NCBI RefSeq assembly: GCF_026151205.1
Contig: NC_087084.1
Location: 9,825,453-9,885,452, forward strand
Direction of reading: 5' to 3'
DNA: 60,000 nucleotides
Source of the DNA: Bolinopsis microptera
Lineage: Eukaryota > Ctenophora > Tentaculata > Lobata > Bolinopsidae
Shown here: positions 41,860 through 52,689 of the stretch, one piece after another
Layout: each line of letters starts with the position of its first letter
Position numbering within the stretch: the stretch's first letter is position 1
Program-made: the position numbers and the translations under genes
The notes under the pieces: model-generated
Seen by the model: the letters and a program-made list of their open reading frames with translations, nothing else
The model's database searches: none
Told to the model about the DNA's origin: nothing

Positions 41860-42010
41860 ATTAATCAGATCTTTAGGATGTTTATTGTTAAATACTTAAG
41901 ATTTGTGTAAAGTTTGATCAAATAATAAGTTATACAGGAATAAAACAGTTGTGTAAAATAAATAAAATAAAAACTGAGGGACAATTACTAACTTATTAGC
42001 AGAACGATCT
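41860..42010. repeat. Partial copy of the multi-exon repeat
   Basis: Shares AGATCTTTAGGATGTTTATT and the TTATACAGGAATAAAACAG phrase with 14500-14620 and 43100-43160. Confidence 0.6.
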
Positions 42011-42760
42011 GTTACCATGTAACTGTAAGATTAAAGATTATATATACCGTAATAGATCAAACATTTATAATTATATGCTCAGTCACTGAGATATATGTAC
42101 CACCACCCCAATGAAATGTATTTCACTGATTGTTTGTTTTTCGCTCGTTTCAGTCTTAGCCTTCCTTCCATGATATTGTTTGTCCGTTTCTGTTCTGCCA
42201 GCAACTGCTTGAACTTGTCGTTTCGGACGTCTCTTGTCAGAGAGCGAATGATCCGTGTTCTACATTAAGAATTCTCCCGTTGTAACATCATGATTTCTGT
42301 CTCTCAGCATTCTCCATGGTCTTCTTAGTCGAATGTTGAATGTTGAATGTTATGAAACATTTATGTTTTCTTTGTCTTTACCTGTCCTCTTCTTTACCTG
42401 GCACGAGACCACTGTGCTTCGCTCAAACCATTGTTTACAATTAGCTGATGGAGTTAAGATTTCGAGGTGTCCTATTATTCTCGTCCCCATTGTAATCAAT
42501 TGATATAGTTGGTTATTAGGACCAAAAATAACCTACCTACCCTCACATTTTAATATGTTGTTGTTAGTGATATATAATGATGATAAGTTAAAACCGGATC
42601 TTTATAACTGATTCCTAATCCTATCCCTAATCCTATCCCCATATATATGGAGATCTAATTAAGCTCCCTACCGAGCTTGTGACGTCACACCTGCTGATCC
42701 CCACCTTGCTTGGTTAAAATAACACTGCTCCTACAGCTATAATAAGGCTATTTATTAGAG
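42011..42760. other. No recognisable gene
   Basis: Mixed AT-rich DNA, one short tandem (CTAATCCTATCC, 42613-42640). Confidence 0.4.
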
Positions 42761-43086
42761 TCATACAATATCTTTCGAGGAAGTTGGCTCGGTAGTGCTA
42801 GAAACATCTGTGTCAGTGAACTTTACTAAAATGAACTGACCGGCTGGAACATCGTCGTAAGTAAGGGAAGAAAATTTGCTAGGGCTTTTCACGTATTCTT
42901 GGTCGCCAACGTTCAGTACTTGGTTAACGTTCTCCTTCTTTTTCTTCGTTTTATTCTTCTTGACAGGGACCTTGGAGGAGAAAAGTTTTCTCAGATTACT
43001 CTTAAACGTTTTTATTTTACCGATAGGCTCATCATTAACTTCGAGTTTAAGCTGCTTTTTCATAACCTTGAGCTCACGCCGATAGC
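42761..43086 (-). CDS. C-terminal exon of the multi-exon repeat protein
   Basis: Reads YRRELKVMKKQLKLEVNDEP, a Lys-rich middle (KKNKTKKKKENVNQ), then FSSLTYDDVPAGQFILVKFT and ends at TAA (42761). The last part looks like the end of a known domain type with G-x-(F/Y)-x-LVKF. It joins in phase to the exon at 43170 across an 83-base intron, matching the 16 kb copy. Function unknown; repeated copies mark it as a mobile-element gene. Confidence 0.55.
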
Positions 43087-43169
43087 CTTTAGTCTGATAA
43101 AGTAATAAGTTATACAGGAATAAAACAGTGTAAAATGAATTAAATAATAACTGAGGGACAATTACTAAC

Positions 43170-43330
43170 TAATTAGCTGTACGATCTCCACATCGTAGCT
43201 CGTTTCTCTCTGACCCTCTACGATGTAGACCACGCTACATCCTAAGGCTTGAGATGTAGCCAGTAGCGTGGGTTTTTGAATACCTGGCTCGCCAGCTAAC
43301 CGGTGAAACCCTTGTCCACTTCTACAAAAA
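43170..43330 (-). CDS. Exon with EGQRETSYDVEIVQLI motif, copy 3
   Basis: Minus strand reads GCSVVYIVEGQRETSYDVEI and VQLI, with donor GTTAGT at 43164-43169. Copies at 14590-14700 and 16340-16500. Confidence 0.55.
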
Positions 43331-43459
43331 TTGTCTTGCTCGATTTTATGGTTTTAAGGTTTTTCTAATTCCAAAGAACATCTTTGATTAATATACCTCA
43401 TCAGTTTGTATGCCGAGGCTCTTTCTGATGACCCCTTCGACCTGATGAATAGTAATTAT

Positions 43460-44370
43460 AAATTGAAATGGTAAGGAGTATGAGTTTCAAGGTTTATTCA
43501 CTTTGAAAAATTTATTAATAAGACAATTTGCTTGAAATTGACTGCTGGCCGCTGGGTAGATATTTCTAAAGACTTACCCCTGTTTCTGTCCAACATACTG
43601 TCTGAGTCTCGACTGTATGTGACTCGACCCACACATCTGACACTGTGACACTACAATAATGATAAATATTAGAAGTTTTCTGAGAGTGGACTCTCGCAGC
43701 ATTTTTTCCAACTCCCTCACAGGATTATTCATGTTGGCACAAAAAACAGCGTGGATACCTTTATTCTTTCGGTGCAGAACAGGGACAAAAGGATTTCGCG
43801 GCATGTACGAAATCGCGAAATTTCCCATTCTCCGCGACAAATTTAATGTATAGTTTAAGGTATAGCCTGTTAAATTTCGCGGTACCGCGATTTTTGGCTA
43901 AAATAATCGCGAAATCTTTTTGTCCCTGGTGCAGAACCTCCGTCCCTATTAAAGAAACTTTAAAACTTTTCCAATTATTCCCTCCCTCTCTCCCTTCCTC
44001 CCTGCTCGAATGCCGCAATAGCCTTTTTGATGTTCTTCTCCACAACAAGGGGAGGGTTCATTCCATAAATTCGCCCTAGATTTTATCTCTCTCATGTATA
44101 TCTCCTCTGTTCTGAGAGGGCGAGTGCCTTCTTTCGACACTGTAGCATGGATTATTGTGAAAGGAGCAATGTTCTTCAGCAGGTGTTCAAGAGACAGCAA
44201 ATCGTTCGACGAATTGAAGAAGTAGCTGTGTTGCAATTCCGCCGAAAAGTAAATAACAGATTCTTTAGAATCCATTATAATTGAAAAATTTTGAAGAAAA
44301 TGAGCTACGTTTTCCGCTTCGACAATTAAAGGATGAAACAGCCCCTTTACTTGTAAAATTATTGTTTGAT
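43460..44370 (-). repeat. Duplicated multi-exon block, copy 1
   Basis: Minus-strand pieces: SAELQHSYFF, SLEHLLKNIAPF, EEIYMREI, CCGEEHQKGYCGIRA (44275-43990), then NKGIHAVFCANMNNPVRELE and KMLRESTLRKLL (43770-43670) and GSSHIQSRLRQYVGQKQG. Matches 45230-46370 at roughly nine bases in ten. The copy is interrupted by the MITE at 43780-43928. Confidence 0.7.
43780..43928. mobile_element. 149-bp hAT-type MITE with 8-bp target duplication
   Basis: GTGCAGAA occurs at 43772-43779 and 43929-43936. The unit begins CAGGGACAAAAGGATTTCGC and ends with the reverse complement (one mismatch in 21). Two uninterrupted copies of the site exist (around 15208-15220 and 45472-45484), confirming the boundaries. 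Confidence 0.92.
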
Positions 44371-44524
44371 ATCATTTATGCCGCACATGATAACGACATT
44401 GCTGTAGGCTGGACAGCAGTTAGGGTCAATGGAGTTTATCACAGGCGCCCATACTTTAAGGCCAGGCATGAGTAAAAGTTCCTTTTTTAAAATGTGCCAA
44501 ATAACAACAATGTTTGAGTTGAAG

Positions 44525-44640
44525 ATTCCTCACCTGTTTCATCAAAATAGCTAGCTACTGTGGATTGTGAATACATAGTCTCGAATCCATCCGGATGGTT
44601 ATTCCTAACAGGAGTCGACGTAAATCATATCCTTCCCAGT
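44525..44640 (-). CDS. Coding-like exon, donor GTGAGG
   Basis: Minus strand reads TPVRNNHPDGFETMYSQSTV then ASYFDETG with donor GTGAGG at 44525-44531. Short but convincing. Probably the next exon after 44854-45050. Confidence 0.45.
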
Positions 44641-44853
44641 GATCTAAGGAAAAATATAAGATGGAATAAAAATATGATTTCGTGCGTGCAGGAGGATTAA
44701 GGGATATTCTATCAAAATAGATTCATTGACTAACGACAACAAAATACATAAATACATTATCGGATATAATTTGTTTAATTAAATTCGCATACAATAGTGT
44801 ACTCTTTCTACATTTACAAATATTTTAATATGTAAGTAAATGTACCTGGAAGT

Positions 44854-45052
44854 TTCAACTGGTTCAGTTGGTATAACATCTGGTTCGATTCCTCCTCTAG
44901 TATGGTTCAATATGCTGTTGCTGTAGCCTAATATTTGGCTTACGTTAAACATCGATACCTCAACCCCAACTGCCGAACCATGTGTAAGCGCTATCTTACA
45001 AACCGTATCTTTAACAGCAGCATCGTGACGTTTCCGGTTAGCTTAATCAGCT
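44854..45052 (-). CDS. Coding-like exon, donor GTACAT
   Basis: Minus strand reads ANRKRHDAAVKDTVCKIALT, HGSAVGVEVSMFNVSQILGY and RGGIEPDVIPTEPVET before a GTACAT donor. Strong protein-like composition with no stop for 65 codons. No domain recognised. Confidence 0.5.
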
Positions 45053-45229
45053 CCTGTGTATCCTCTCGTTATAACGTTCAATACCGACTTTAATAAGAAT
45101 GCTAGAATGTGTAGCTTTTCAGGGCTGCGTAATTTTCAGCAGCTCTAAATTTGGTCGGAACATCAAATATGTCGGCCAAGTCAGGCTGATCAGCCCGGTC
45201 AGGCTGACCCAACAGATTGATGGGTTCAG

Positions 45230-46370
45230 GTGGGTTAACCCCTGTTTCTTACCCCTGTTTCTGTCCAACATACTGTCTGAGTCTCGACTGTATGTGACTC
45301 GACCCGCACTGTAAAATTAAGGTTATACTAAAACAAGGAAATATTAAACTTTTTTCGAGTTTCAGAAGTTTTCTGAGAGTGGACTCTCGCAGCATTTTTT
45401 CCAACTCCCTCACAGGATCATTCATGATGGCACAAAAAACAGCGTGGATACCTTTATTCTTTAGTTCTTTCGATACAGAGCCTCCGTCCCTTTTAAAGAA
45501 ACTTTTAAACATTTCTTATTATTCCCTCCCTCCCTCCCTCCCTCCCTCCCTCCCTCCCTCCCTATACAAAGGATTCGCGGAAGCGGAAAAAGAGATATCA
45601 AGCAATAGGTTTGATAAAAACTCCGCGAAGCAGGTTCGCCATCTGATAAACTCAGTAGGGCAAGAGTTAGGGGATGAGGGCTCTCATTTCAGTAAGGTAA
45701 GCTCACTGAAACGTGTTAACTGACTCAAACAAAGTTGTATGAGACAGTTAAATTATGAAATATTTATGATATATAAATTAAACTATATAAATTAAACCGA
45801 TCAATTAATACGTTAGGATTAGAACGTGATTACATCCTTAAGTTTTTCTTTATTGCCTGCTGCTTTCTATTTGTGGTCTGCTAAATGTCTTCTAAAATTG
45901 TCAGCAGATCGGTTTACTGCACTGACAATAAATTTATGGTAAAACGGACACTTGTTCCCCTGGTGAGAAACGGCAGCAGATGCCCGGGTTTTTCACTGCT
46001 CGAATGCCACAATAGCCTTTTTGATGTTCTTCTCCACAACAAGGGGAGGGTTCATTCCATAAATTTGCCCAGATTTAACCCCTCTAGCTCTCGTGTATAT
46101 CTCCTCTGGTTTAGGAGGGCGAGTGCCTTTCTTCGACACCGAAGCATGGATTAATGATTATTGCGAAAGTAGCTATGTTCTTCAGCAGGTGTTCAAGAGA
46201 CAGCAAATCGTTCGACGTATTGAAGAAGTAGCTGTGTTGCAATTCCGCCGAAAAGTAAATCACAGATTTTTTAGAATCCATTATAATTGAAACATTTTGA
46301 AGAAAATGAGCTATGTTTTCCGCTTTGACAATCAAAGGATGAAACAGCTCCTTTACTTGTAAAATTATTA
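45230..46370 (-). repeat. Duplicated multi-exon block, copy 2
   Basis: Same minus-strand peptides as 43460-44370 (KNKGIHAVFCAIMNDPVREL; SAELQHSYFF; SLEHLLKNIATF). It carries (CTCC)n at 45529-45563 and about 430 extra bases, including a plus-strand exon, between the two halves. Confidence 0.7.
45565..45698 (+). CDS. Plus-strand exon, donor GTAAGC
   Basis: Reads LYKGFAEAEKEISSNRFDKN, SAKQVRHLINSVGQELGDEG and SHFSK, then GTAAGC. The partial copy at 15318 has an ATTCAG acceptor before YKGF. It runs opposite to the surrounding exons. Helical, charged; function unknown. Confidence 0.5.
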
Positions 46371-47218
46371 AAATATATAATTCCCGGAAGGTATTATAAA
46401 ACATAAGAACATTACATACCCTGAACACCATCACATATTGTTGATAGTTATACGCTGCAGACGGGGAAACTTTTGTTCCCTCTCCCCTCAATTTCCGGGG
46501 GGGGTTGTATTTGTACTGCTTTTAATGGTTGATAGGCACATGTATACACTTTCACCATCAGTACAAGCACTGTGTATTTCTTTGGTGTTTGTTATTTGGA
46601 CAAACCGAGTTTTTCTGTATTTGATGCTTGGACTCTCGCTGAACGATGAGTGAATAGCAATCATGTTACGCTCAAATAGAGCTACACAACCATCTAAATA
46701 TATCATCTCTGTTGGTCGTATTAGGGGTAACACACTAATCATCAGGGGAATTGCCTTCCAATGACAATTAACTTGTCCTCTCCGTTATCACAGTCTTTAT
46801 CTCCATCACATAATATATAGCTTGGTGGTATGTAGCTAACTATTCCAGGTGTATACTTATTATTATTTCCAAATTCAGACCTTTGTTTGGATTATAATTA
46901 GGTAATAAAGACGGGACTGTCAGCCAAATATTAGAGGTGCATTGTGTAGAATGTTCGGCTTGGCGAGCTTCGGGGTAAAAGTTTTCACAGTCAGCACACA
47001 TTTCATGACCTCGTGTTATAAATGATTTTTTCTGTTCTTCAATGTCGTCCGTCAAGAAGTTTATGCCGACCGGGGGTCGGGGAAAGAAAGTCCGGAAGAC
47101 CGGTATTAATCCCGGTCCCGGCTTAACCCTGGTCCCGGCACTTTTCTCCAGTCCAACGATGATTAAAATAGATAAATAGAAACGATAAAATAAGTTAATT
47201 TACATAATAAGTTAGTAG
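46371..47218. other. No recognisable gene
   Basis: A Cys/His-containing minus-strand frame (46840-47055) lacks a clear motif. Confidence 0.35.
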
Positions 47219-47407
47219 CTACATGCTATGATAGCTGCTGGTGGCCCTTGGGGCAAATACGATGGCCGAAATTTGCACCATTGCACCAAGAGCATTGTCT
47301 TCCTCCATTGCTCTCAACCTCTGCATTATTATTTCCCCAAATGCAAAGAACTGATCACTCTGACCAGGGGCAGGGGCAGGGGCTGGGAGGGGAGCTGGAG
47401 TTGCCAA
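47219..47407 (-). pseudogene. QRLRAxxE exon, best-preserved copy
   Basis: Reads PAPAPGQSDQFFAFGEIIMQ then RLRAMEEDNALGAMVQI. Proline/alanine-rich before and helical after. Family of 7608-7745. Confidence 0.55.
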
Positions 47408-47639
47408 CTAGTGCAGAGCTCAACTAGAAAATAGAATTGCAGGACATTGGTTGTTACACTAAGTTTGTGTATCCTTTTAAAACTCGTGTGGCCGCAGTCC
47501 TGATCTTGCCCGACACCACCAATATAATAGTAATACACGTATCGATTACTGCGTGCAAATTAATACGGTCATGGAACAGGTCACCCGTATTAATTTTATT
47601 TCACAAATAAAAATTTCATATTTTTTCGCTGTATTAATT

Positions 47640-47930
47640 GGCCATGGAACTAGAGGGTAACTAATAATTAGGTTAACACAAAACTTTATCCTTCCTTCCT
47701 GTTTTCTCCTTCCTATTTTCTCCTTCCTATTTTATCCTTCCTCCTTTATCCTTCCTGCTAACCTGAACATGTTTGCGTGTTGACTGTTGATTTAACTTGT
47801 GCTCTAACTGCCGTGTTGATTTTACAAATCTTGATTTTCGTAAATATTTCAGTAGAACTTGTTTATAATATGCCTCACAATAATTAATTCGTTAAAAATA
47901 CGTTTCCAATCATGCCTGATTAATATGTGC
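47640..47930 (-). repeat. TTCTCCTTCC array family, copy
   Basis: Array 47688-47755, GCTAACCTGAACATG join, and a VTYN exon scrap to 47925. Same order as four other copies. Confidence 0.7.
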
Positions 47931-48379
47931 TCGACCTAAAATGTAAACAAACAATTATCACCTCCTCAGCCTGCTTAACATGTGCTCACTATTAATGTAA
48001 ACAAACAATTATCACCTCCCCGCCAGTATCCACATCTATTACCCTGGGTAATTTTCCACCTTTGTGGGGTTCAAAAAGATAGGATACTAGCTAGGTGTAG
48101 ACTGTCGTCCACGTACCACCGTGTTCCACTTGCCTGGGGACATATGTCCAGTCCTGGGGGTGACCAACTCCAGGTATTGAACGCCATGTAGCCGAAGACA
48201 CGGCCGACTAGAGGGTACCGAGGCAGTGTGTTAATTCACACTTCGTTAGACACGGGAGGTTTCAGTTTCCTCTCCAGCACTATACACTTGTTTAACGTGT
48301 CCCCGTATCCTCGCGGATCAGTTAGTGGCTTAACCTTTAACTACGATTACAATAACTAAAAAAAGATAGTAAGATAATA

Positions 48380-48560
48380 AAATAATTATATAGATTATAG
48401 CACATCGTTTATTGTTTTCTGTAAAGTAGCTTTGTCGAAGTGAAGAATTTGTCCAGGTACACTCCAGGTCCATGGTCAAATGACACCTGGTATTCTGATT
48501 GGCTCCCCTTCCCTTGATATATTTCGCAGCTGAACACATATCCATTAGGGAGTATGTAGC
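48380..48560 (-). pseudogene. piggyBac transposase fragment, copy 4
   Basis: Reads GYILPNGYVFSCEIYQGKGS, then HGPGVYLDKFFTSTKLLY. The DNFFTS block is DKFFTS here, so a conserved Asn is lost. It ends 130 bases left of the complete transposon. Confidence 0.75.
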
Positions 48561-48676
48561 CCGTTCAGGCAAGATTTTTTTTTCAGCACAAGGATGAAAT
48601 ACGTAACATAGTGTAGGTCATATTATATCAACTGGTAGAAAAGTTATGAAAACTTAAAGTCAACTCTAGGAACGTA

Positions 48677-48766
48677 CCTTAGTGCAAGAAATATAGGCGG
48701 CAAGAATATAAGGCGCTAGAAATTAAGGCGGCAAGAAATTAAGGCGATATTTTTTTCGGAAAAAAT
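48677..48766. repeat. Left TIR and sub-terminal iterons
   Basis: TIR core 48677-48715, then a second GGCGGCAAGAAATTAAGGCG copy at about 48728-48754. Such sub-terminal repeats usually bind the transposase. Confidence 0.85.
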
Positions 48767-49254
48767 ACGATTTTTGATCGCAAATTTGGTTATAGTTTTG
48801 GTCGAAATAGTGTCAATTTTATTCTTTTATCAGTCTATAAAGCATAGAAATCTGTTTAAAAATACGATATATTGGACATTGGTCACATAAAAACTAAATG
48901 GTGCATGCACATTATATTTATAGTGATTGCTGTCCTGTCGTCTAAGTTTATAATTTTAAATTAGGTAGACATCCACTACATCAGCAAACTGCAAGTCAAT
49001 TGGTATATTCATTGCATTTGACAAAATGATAGTGCACATTCTGTACGCGGCAAGGAATTTTTATGTATGTATACTACATATCATCATTAAAATTAAAAAT
49101 TATTTCTTTTTAAAATTAAAACTCGATTTAAAGCTTAAAAATGAAATGTAAAATTGTACGAACATTCGAATTTGAACTGACATTAATAACACATGTACTG
49201 CAGTTTAAATCTCAATAGAATATAGTCCGAGAAGCCGAGATAAAAAACATGAAG

Positions 49255-50754
49255 TTAGATCCTGAGCGCTGCAAATGGATCAATCAGCATTCTTGAGTCA
49301 ATACCGTCCTCCTTGCACCTCCTCACCGCTTCAGTGAGACCAGACGCACGCCATCCAGAAGCGATCAACTTCTTTCCTTCCACAGTTTTGAAGAACTCGT
49401 AGGAAGCTGTCAAAGTTTTGGCATGGAGAGGTTTCAGCACTGACAAGCGGATATCCAACTTGAAATCTCCTACTTCAGGATTATGCTGGATGTGATCTGC
49501 TAGACTACGACTTACGTAGGATGCACATGCCTCCCGCTCAAAATCTTTTAGCTTTTTATTCACTGTGAGATCTAGTGGTGACAAGAGATGAGTCAAATTT
49601 TTCGGTATGTCGACGGTACAGATTCCAAGCATTGAAAGCAGACTCAAAACTCGTGGTGCATTATGAGCACTAAAATCGTCCCAAATAACTACCACTTTCT
49701 GACTGTCAGGTTTTCCGAGGGATTTCTTCTTCTGATCAACGTAAGGCTTGATAACATTATTTAGGATATTCAAAGTTTCTTCAGTGTTCGACCAGTGCGT
49801 TTTGTTGTAAGAGAGAAGGAAACCTGCGGGAAGTAGATCTGCAGAAGGTAAGCACCTTTTAGTTGTTCCTTTGTAAATTAGTTGGTAGGGTAAGATGTCT
49901 CCTGACAGTGTGACCGCGAGAGTAGCTGTGATTGTTCTCTTGTCGCCACAGTGAGCCACAGCAGTACGGCTTTCTCCCCTCTTACTCATGGTGGAGTTGC
50001 TCAGGTTAAAAAACTTTGTTGGAGTTTGGTCCAGGGTGATAATCAGCTCCTCGGGAATGTCGTACTCGTCAACAACCTTCTGAAGAGCGAAATGATACCG
50101 TAACTTGGTTTCTTCATATGCTCCGCTGCTAACAGGTGGCCTAGACGTCGTAGCTTTTCTCTGAGAGAACTTCATCCGGGTGTACAATGATGTCAGCCAG
50201 GAGTGTGTTACCTCGAACTTCAAGAAAGTGCCGTACTTTGTTAGGTTAGCGTTCACCAATCCCATGAGACATCCACGTATTGTTGTCGAATTGACCACAC
50301 CTCCAGCCTCTCTCATGGTTACCAAGAGTCTTCTCAAATCAGCATCCAATTCAGCCGGCAACGATGTAGGCCTCCCGCGTTTCCCCACAAGCAATGCTTC
50401 AGGAGCTGATCCATCTGCTCCCGAGATTTTGCTGTACTCTCGTTTCCACCTCCTCACTGAATTTTTGGTAAGATGAGCAAATTGGGGCTTGAAATGAGTA
50501 ACTGTATCCACGATCCTGTTAGAAGTAGCATAGCGGGCGATGGTCGCCTTCTCCTTCGGTGTGTATGTTGCACGTTTTTTGGTTTTGGCTTTGGAAATGC
50601 TAAGACAATCAGCTACGCTATCCAGCTGGCTCTGACTCAAGCCCGACGTGCTAGGAGTTGGCAAACTGTGAACTGGGATATTTGCGACGGTTAGTGATTC
50701 GGCACCCACATCCTTATCCCGCATGTAGTAACCTAAGAGATTCCTGACCGACAT
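49255..50754 (-). CDS. DDE_1-type (pogo-like) transposase, intact
   Basis: A 499-codon open frame starting MSVRNLLGYYMRD. A helix-turn-helix region lies at about residues 65-110 (KEKATIARYATSNR ... VRRWKREYSK), then GKRGRPTSLP. The RNase H-like DDE core carries three recognisable acidic sites: LIITLDQTP (about residue 240), VVVIWDDFSAHN (about 353) and HLLSPLDLTVNKKLK (about 390), the usual D-D-D arrangement of the DDE_1 family (pogo, Tigger, Jerky). Length fits the family. No frameshift or stop. It is divergent to the HIRAN gene with a 1.2-kb gap, and both lie inside perfect TIRs, so it is the likely mobilising enzyme. It would act in the nucleus, cutting at the TIRs and integrating at TA. 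Confidence 0.93.
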   Translation of the reverse strand: MSVRNLLGYYMRDKDVGAESLTVANIPVHSLPTPSTSGLSQSQLDSVADCLSISKAKTKKRATYTPKEKATIARYATSNRIVDTVTHFKPQFAHLTKNSVRRWKREYSKISGADGSAPEALLVGKRGRPTSLPAELDADLRRLLVTMREAGGVVNSTTIRGCLMGLVNANLTKYGTFLKFEVTHSWLTSLYTRMKFSQRKATTSRPPVSSGAYEETKLRYHFALQKVVDEYDIPEELIITLDQTPTKFFNLSNSTMSKRGESRTAVAHCGDKRTITATLAVTLSGDILPYQLIYKGTTKRCLPSADLLPAGFLLSYNKTHWSNTEETLNILNNVIKPYVDQKKKSLGKPDSQKVVVIWDDFSAHNAPRVLSLLSMLGICTVDIPKNLTHLLSPLDLTVNKKLKDFEREACASYVSRSLADHIQHNPEVGDFKLDIRLSVLKPLHAKTLTASYEFFKTVEGKKLIASGWRASGLTEAVRRCKEDGIDSRMLIDPFAALRI

Positions 50755-51156
50755 ACCTGTTCAAGTGAAATGTTAAAAGTAAAACTAGTGGCGAAAAGTT
50801 CACAGTTGATGAGCATTAAGGAATCACAAGTCTTATTCTCTTATTGTGAATTTGTCTTGATGACTTAGGTATCATTTATCAGTTGGTACTCTACCTAATG
50901 ATATCCGTGTGACTAATTATGATATCCGTGTAACTCCCCAAACTTGTTATAACTACGACCATTGGCACAATCACAAACTATAAAGCTCATACAGCGCATG
51001 TAATAGTCCAGAAAGTAGATACACATTACACAACAGGGAGATAGGGAGCCACTATTATATATTTCACCATAATTTAGACAGCAGAAGGACAATTGTAATT
51101 AATGATGCGAAGCAATATATCGAACAGAAAAGGGCACCAAAATACTGGAGGGACTG

Positions 51157-51325
51157 CAACAAGCGGTGTAGTGGTCAATTTTAGCGGTTTAGCGGACCAC
51201 TAACAAAAAATCTCCCAAACAAAACATTATTTTAAGCAGTTTAGCGGTATTTTCTAGCGGTTTAGCGGATCGCTAACGAAAAAAAAAGTGCCAAGTTAAG
51301 CGGTACCAGCTAACACCGCTTGTTG
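51157..51325. repeat. MITE-like inverted repeat nested in the transposon
   Basis: CAACAAGCGGTGT at 51157-51169 faces ACACCGCTTGTTG at about 51313-51325; several GGTTTAGCGG units lie between. A C12 run follows at 51329-51339. It sits in the gap between the two divergent genes, so it may affect their promoters. Confidence 0.7.
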
Positions 51326-51939
51326 TACCCCCCCCCCCTACTTAATACCTATGTACTTATTATGAGCAGCCATGACCACACAATTTGCAATATTTCGATT
51401 GTGCATGACCTACAACTCTACAAGTCTACACTCTATAATTGACAATCGGTATAAGCTTGTGCGGAAATTCCTAAAACAATGTATGTTTTGCATCGAGTAA
51501 ATGCTCAAAGACGAAAGGCAAATATTATAGTACCTAATTAAGCATAAATTAAGCTAAATTGAGTACTTAAGCAAATGAGTACTTAAGCAAATTGAGTACT
51601 TAAGCAAATGCAAGCAAATGGCACAATTCATCACTCGAATGTAATCATGAAACACTGAAACTGTGCGAAAGTGGGTCGGCACTGCTGCACTGGCAGGAGG
51701 CAGAGTGAAGTGACGTCACTCGCAGGAGTCAGGACTGCAGGAGCGCCAGGCTGCAGTTGTCACGGCCGGCTCATAGATTTGCTCAGATGTAAGAATGCGA
51801 TCAGTTACCGTGTGTATGATAAATTTCACGCGCATTGCTCACTTGCACCCACATCCCACAAGACCACAAGAGGTAGTTTAAAAAGTTAATCAAATCGTAA
51901 CCTCAAGTCAAGAGGTCACTCAGCTTTCTATTTCGGTCC

Positions 51940-51991
51940 AGTTCCACGCTCTCTTCTACACACACACTCCCACCTCGCTGTTGTATAAACA
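51940..51991 (+). promoter_or_regulatory. 5' leader of the HIRAN gene
   Basis: A CA/CT-rich stretch (CACACACACTCCCACC) and a TATAAA at 51983-51988 precede the ATG at 51992. TATAAA lies too close to the ATG to be a standard TATA box for this start, so it may be coincidental. Confidence 0.25.
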
Positions 51992-52555
51992 ATGTGTACT
52001 ACTACAGTGACAATTGACATACCAGAGACATCATTTGTCATGGGGGTGAGAGGGTATCACTTTTATCAAAAGGATTGGACAAAACCATCTAAAGACGATA
52101 CTTTATCATTCGAGAAGGAAGATAATAATCCCTACGATTCTTTTGCAGTCGCAGTGAAAGCGAAATTTCCGCACAAGCTAGTACCGATAACTGTAGGACA
52201 TGTGCCAATTGAAATATCACGAATTGTCTACTTTTCGATTGGTCATGGCTGCTCCTACAAAGTAAAAGTCCTGGAGGAGAAACCTGCACTTTCTCCTCTT
52301 ACACAGGGCGGCTTAGAAGTGAAGTGCTCTGTAACTGCTTCATGGACCAATGAGAAGGGAATAACGCTCCTCAAGAAGTTAGTCGACGAAAAGTACAGCT
52401 TCGACAAACGTTTGGAGGATGAATCAGCTGATATTATCAAGAAGCTATTTCCAGACACGACGGAGCAAGATGACGACGACTATCTTGGTTATGGATTGCA
52501 GCTGCTGGAGATATATGACTCTGATGAAGAAGGAGAAGACGAGAATATTAATTGA
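51992..52555 (+). CDS. HIRAN-domain protein carried by the transposon
   Basis: A 187-codon intact frame. Residues 16-110 form a HIRAN-like domain: MGVRGYHFYQKDW, DDTLSFEKEDNNPYDSFAVA, then VGHVPIEIS and a Gly-rich turn, ending GGLEVKCSV. HIRAN domains (known from HLTF, where they bind 3' single-strand DNA ends at forks) occur in many stand-alone proteins of cnidarians and sponges. The C-terminus is acidic (EQDDDDYLGYG ... DSDEEGEDEN). No catalytic motif. The gene ends 250 bases from the right TIR and shares the intergenic region with the transposase. A role in recognising transposition intermediates or in post-excision repair is inference. A broken relative is at 33080-33330. Confidence 0.85.
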   Translation: MCTTTVTIDIPETSFVMGVRGYHFYQKDWTKPSKDDTLSFEKEDNNPYDSFAVAVKAKFPHKLVPITVGHVPIEISRIVYFSIGHGCSYKVKVLEEKPALSPLTQGGLEVKCSVTASWTNEKGITLLKKLVDEKYSFDKRLEDESADIIKKLFPDTTEQDDDDYLGYGLQLLEIYDSDEEGEDENIN

Positions 52556-52689
52556 TATATTAATGTATTTAGACTCAAGTTAATTTATTTTAAATATGTA
52601 TTTCATTGAATTCTAGCAAATAACGAAATCGACATGTAAATTTAAAATAATAAAATCACACGAAAATTTCTTATGAAAAAATCGCAAGA

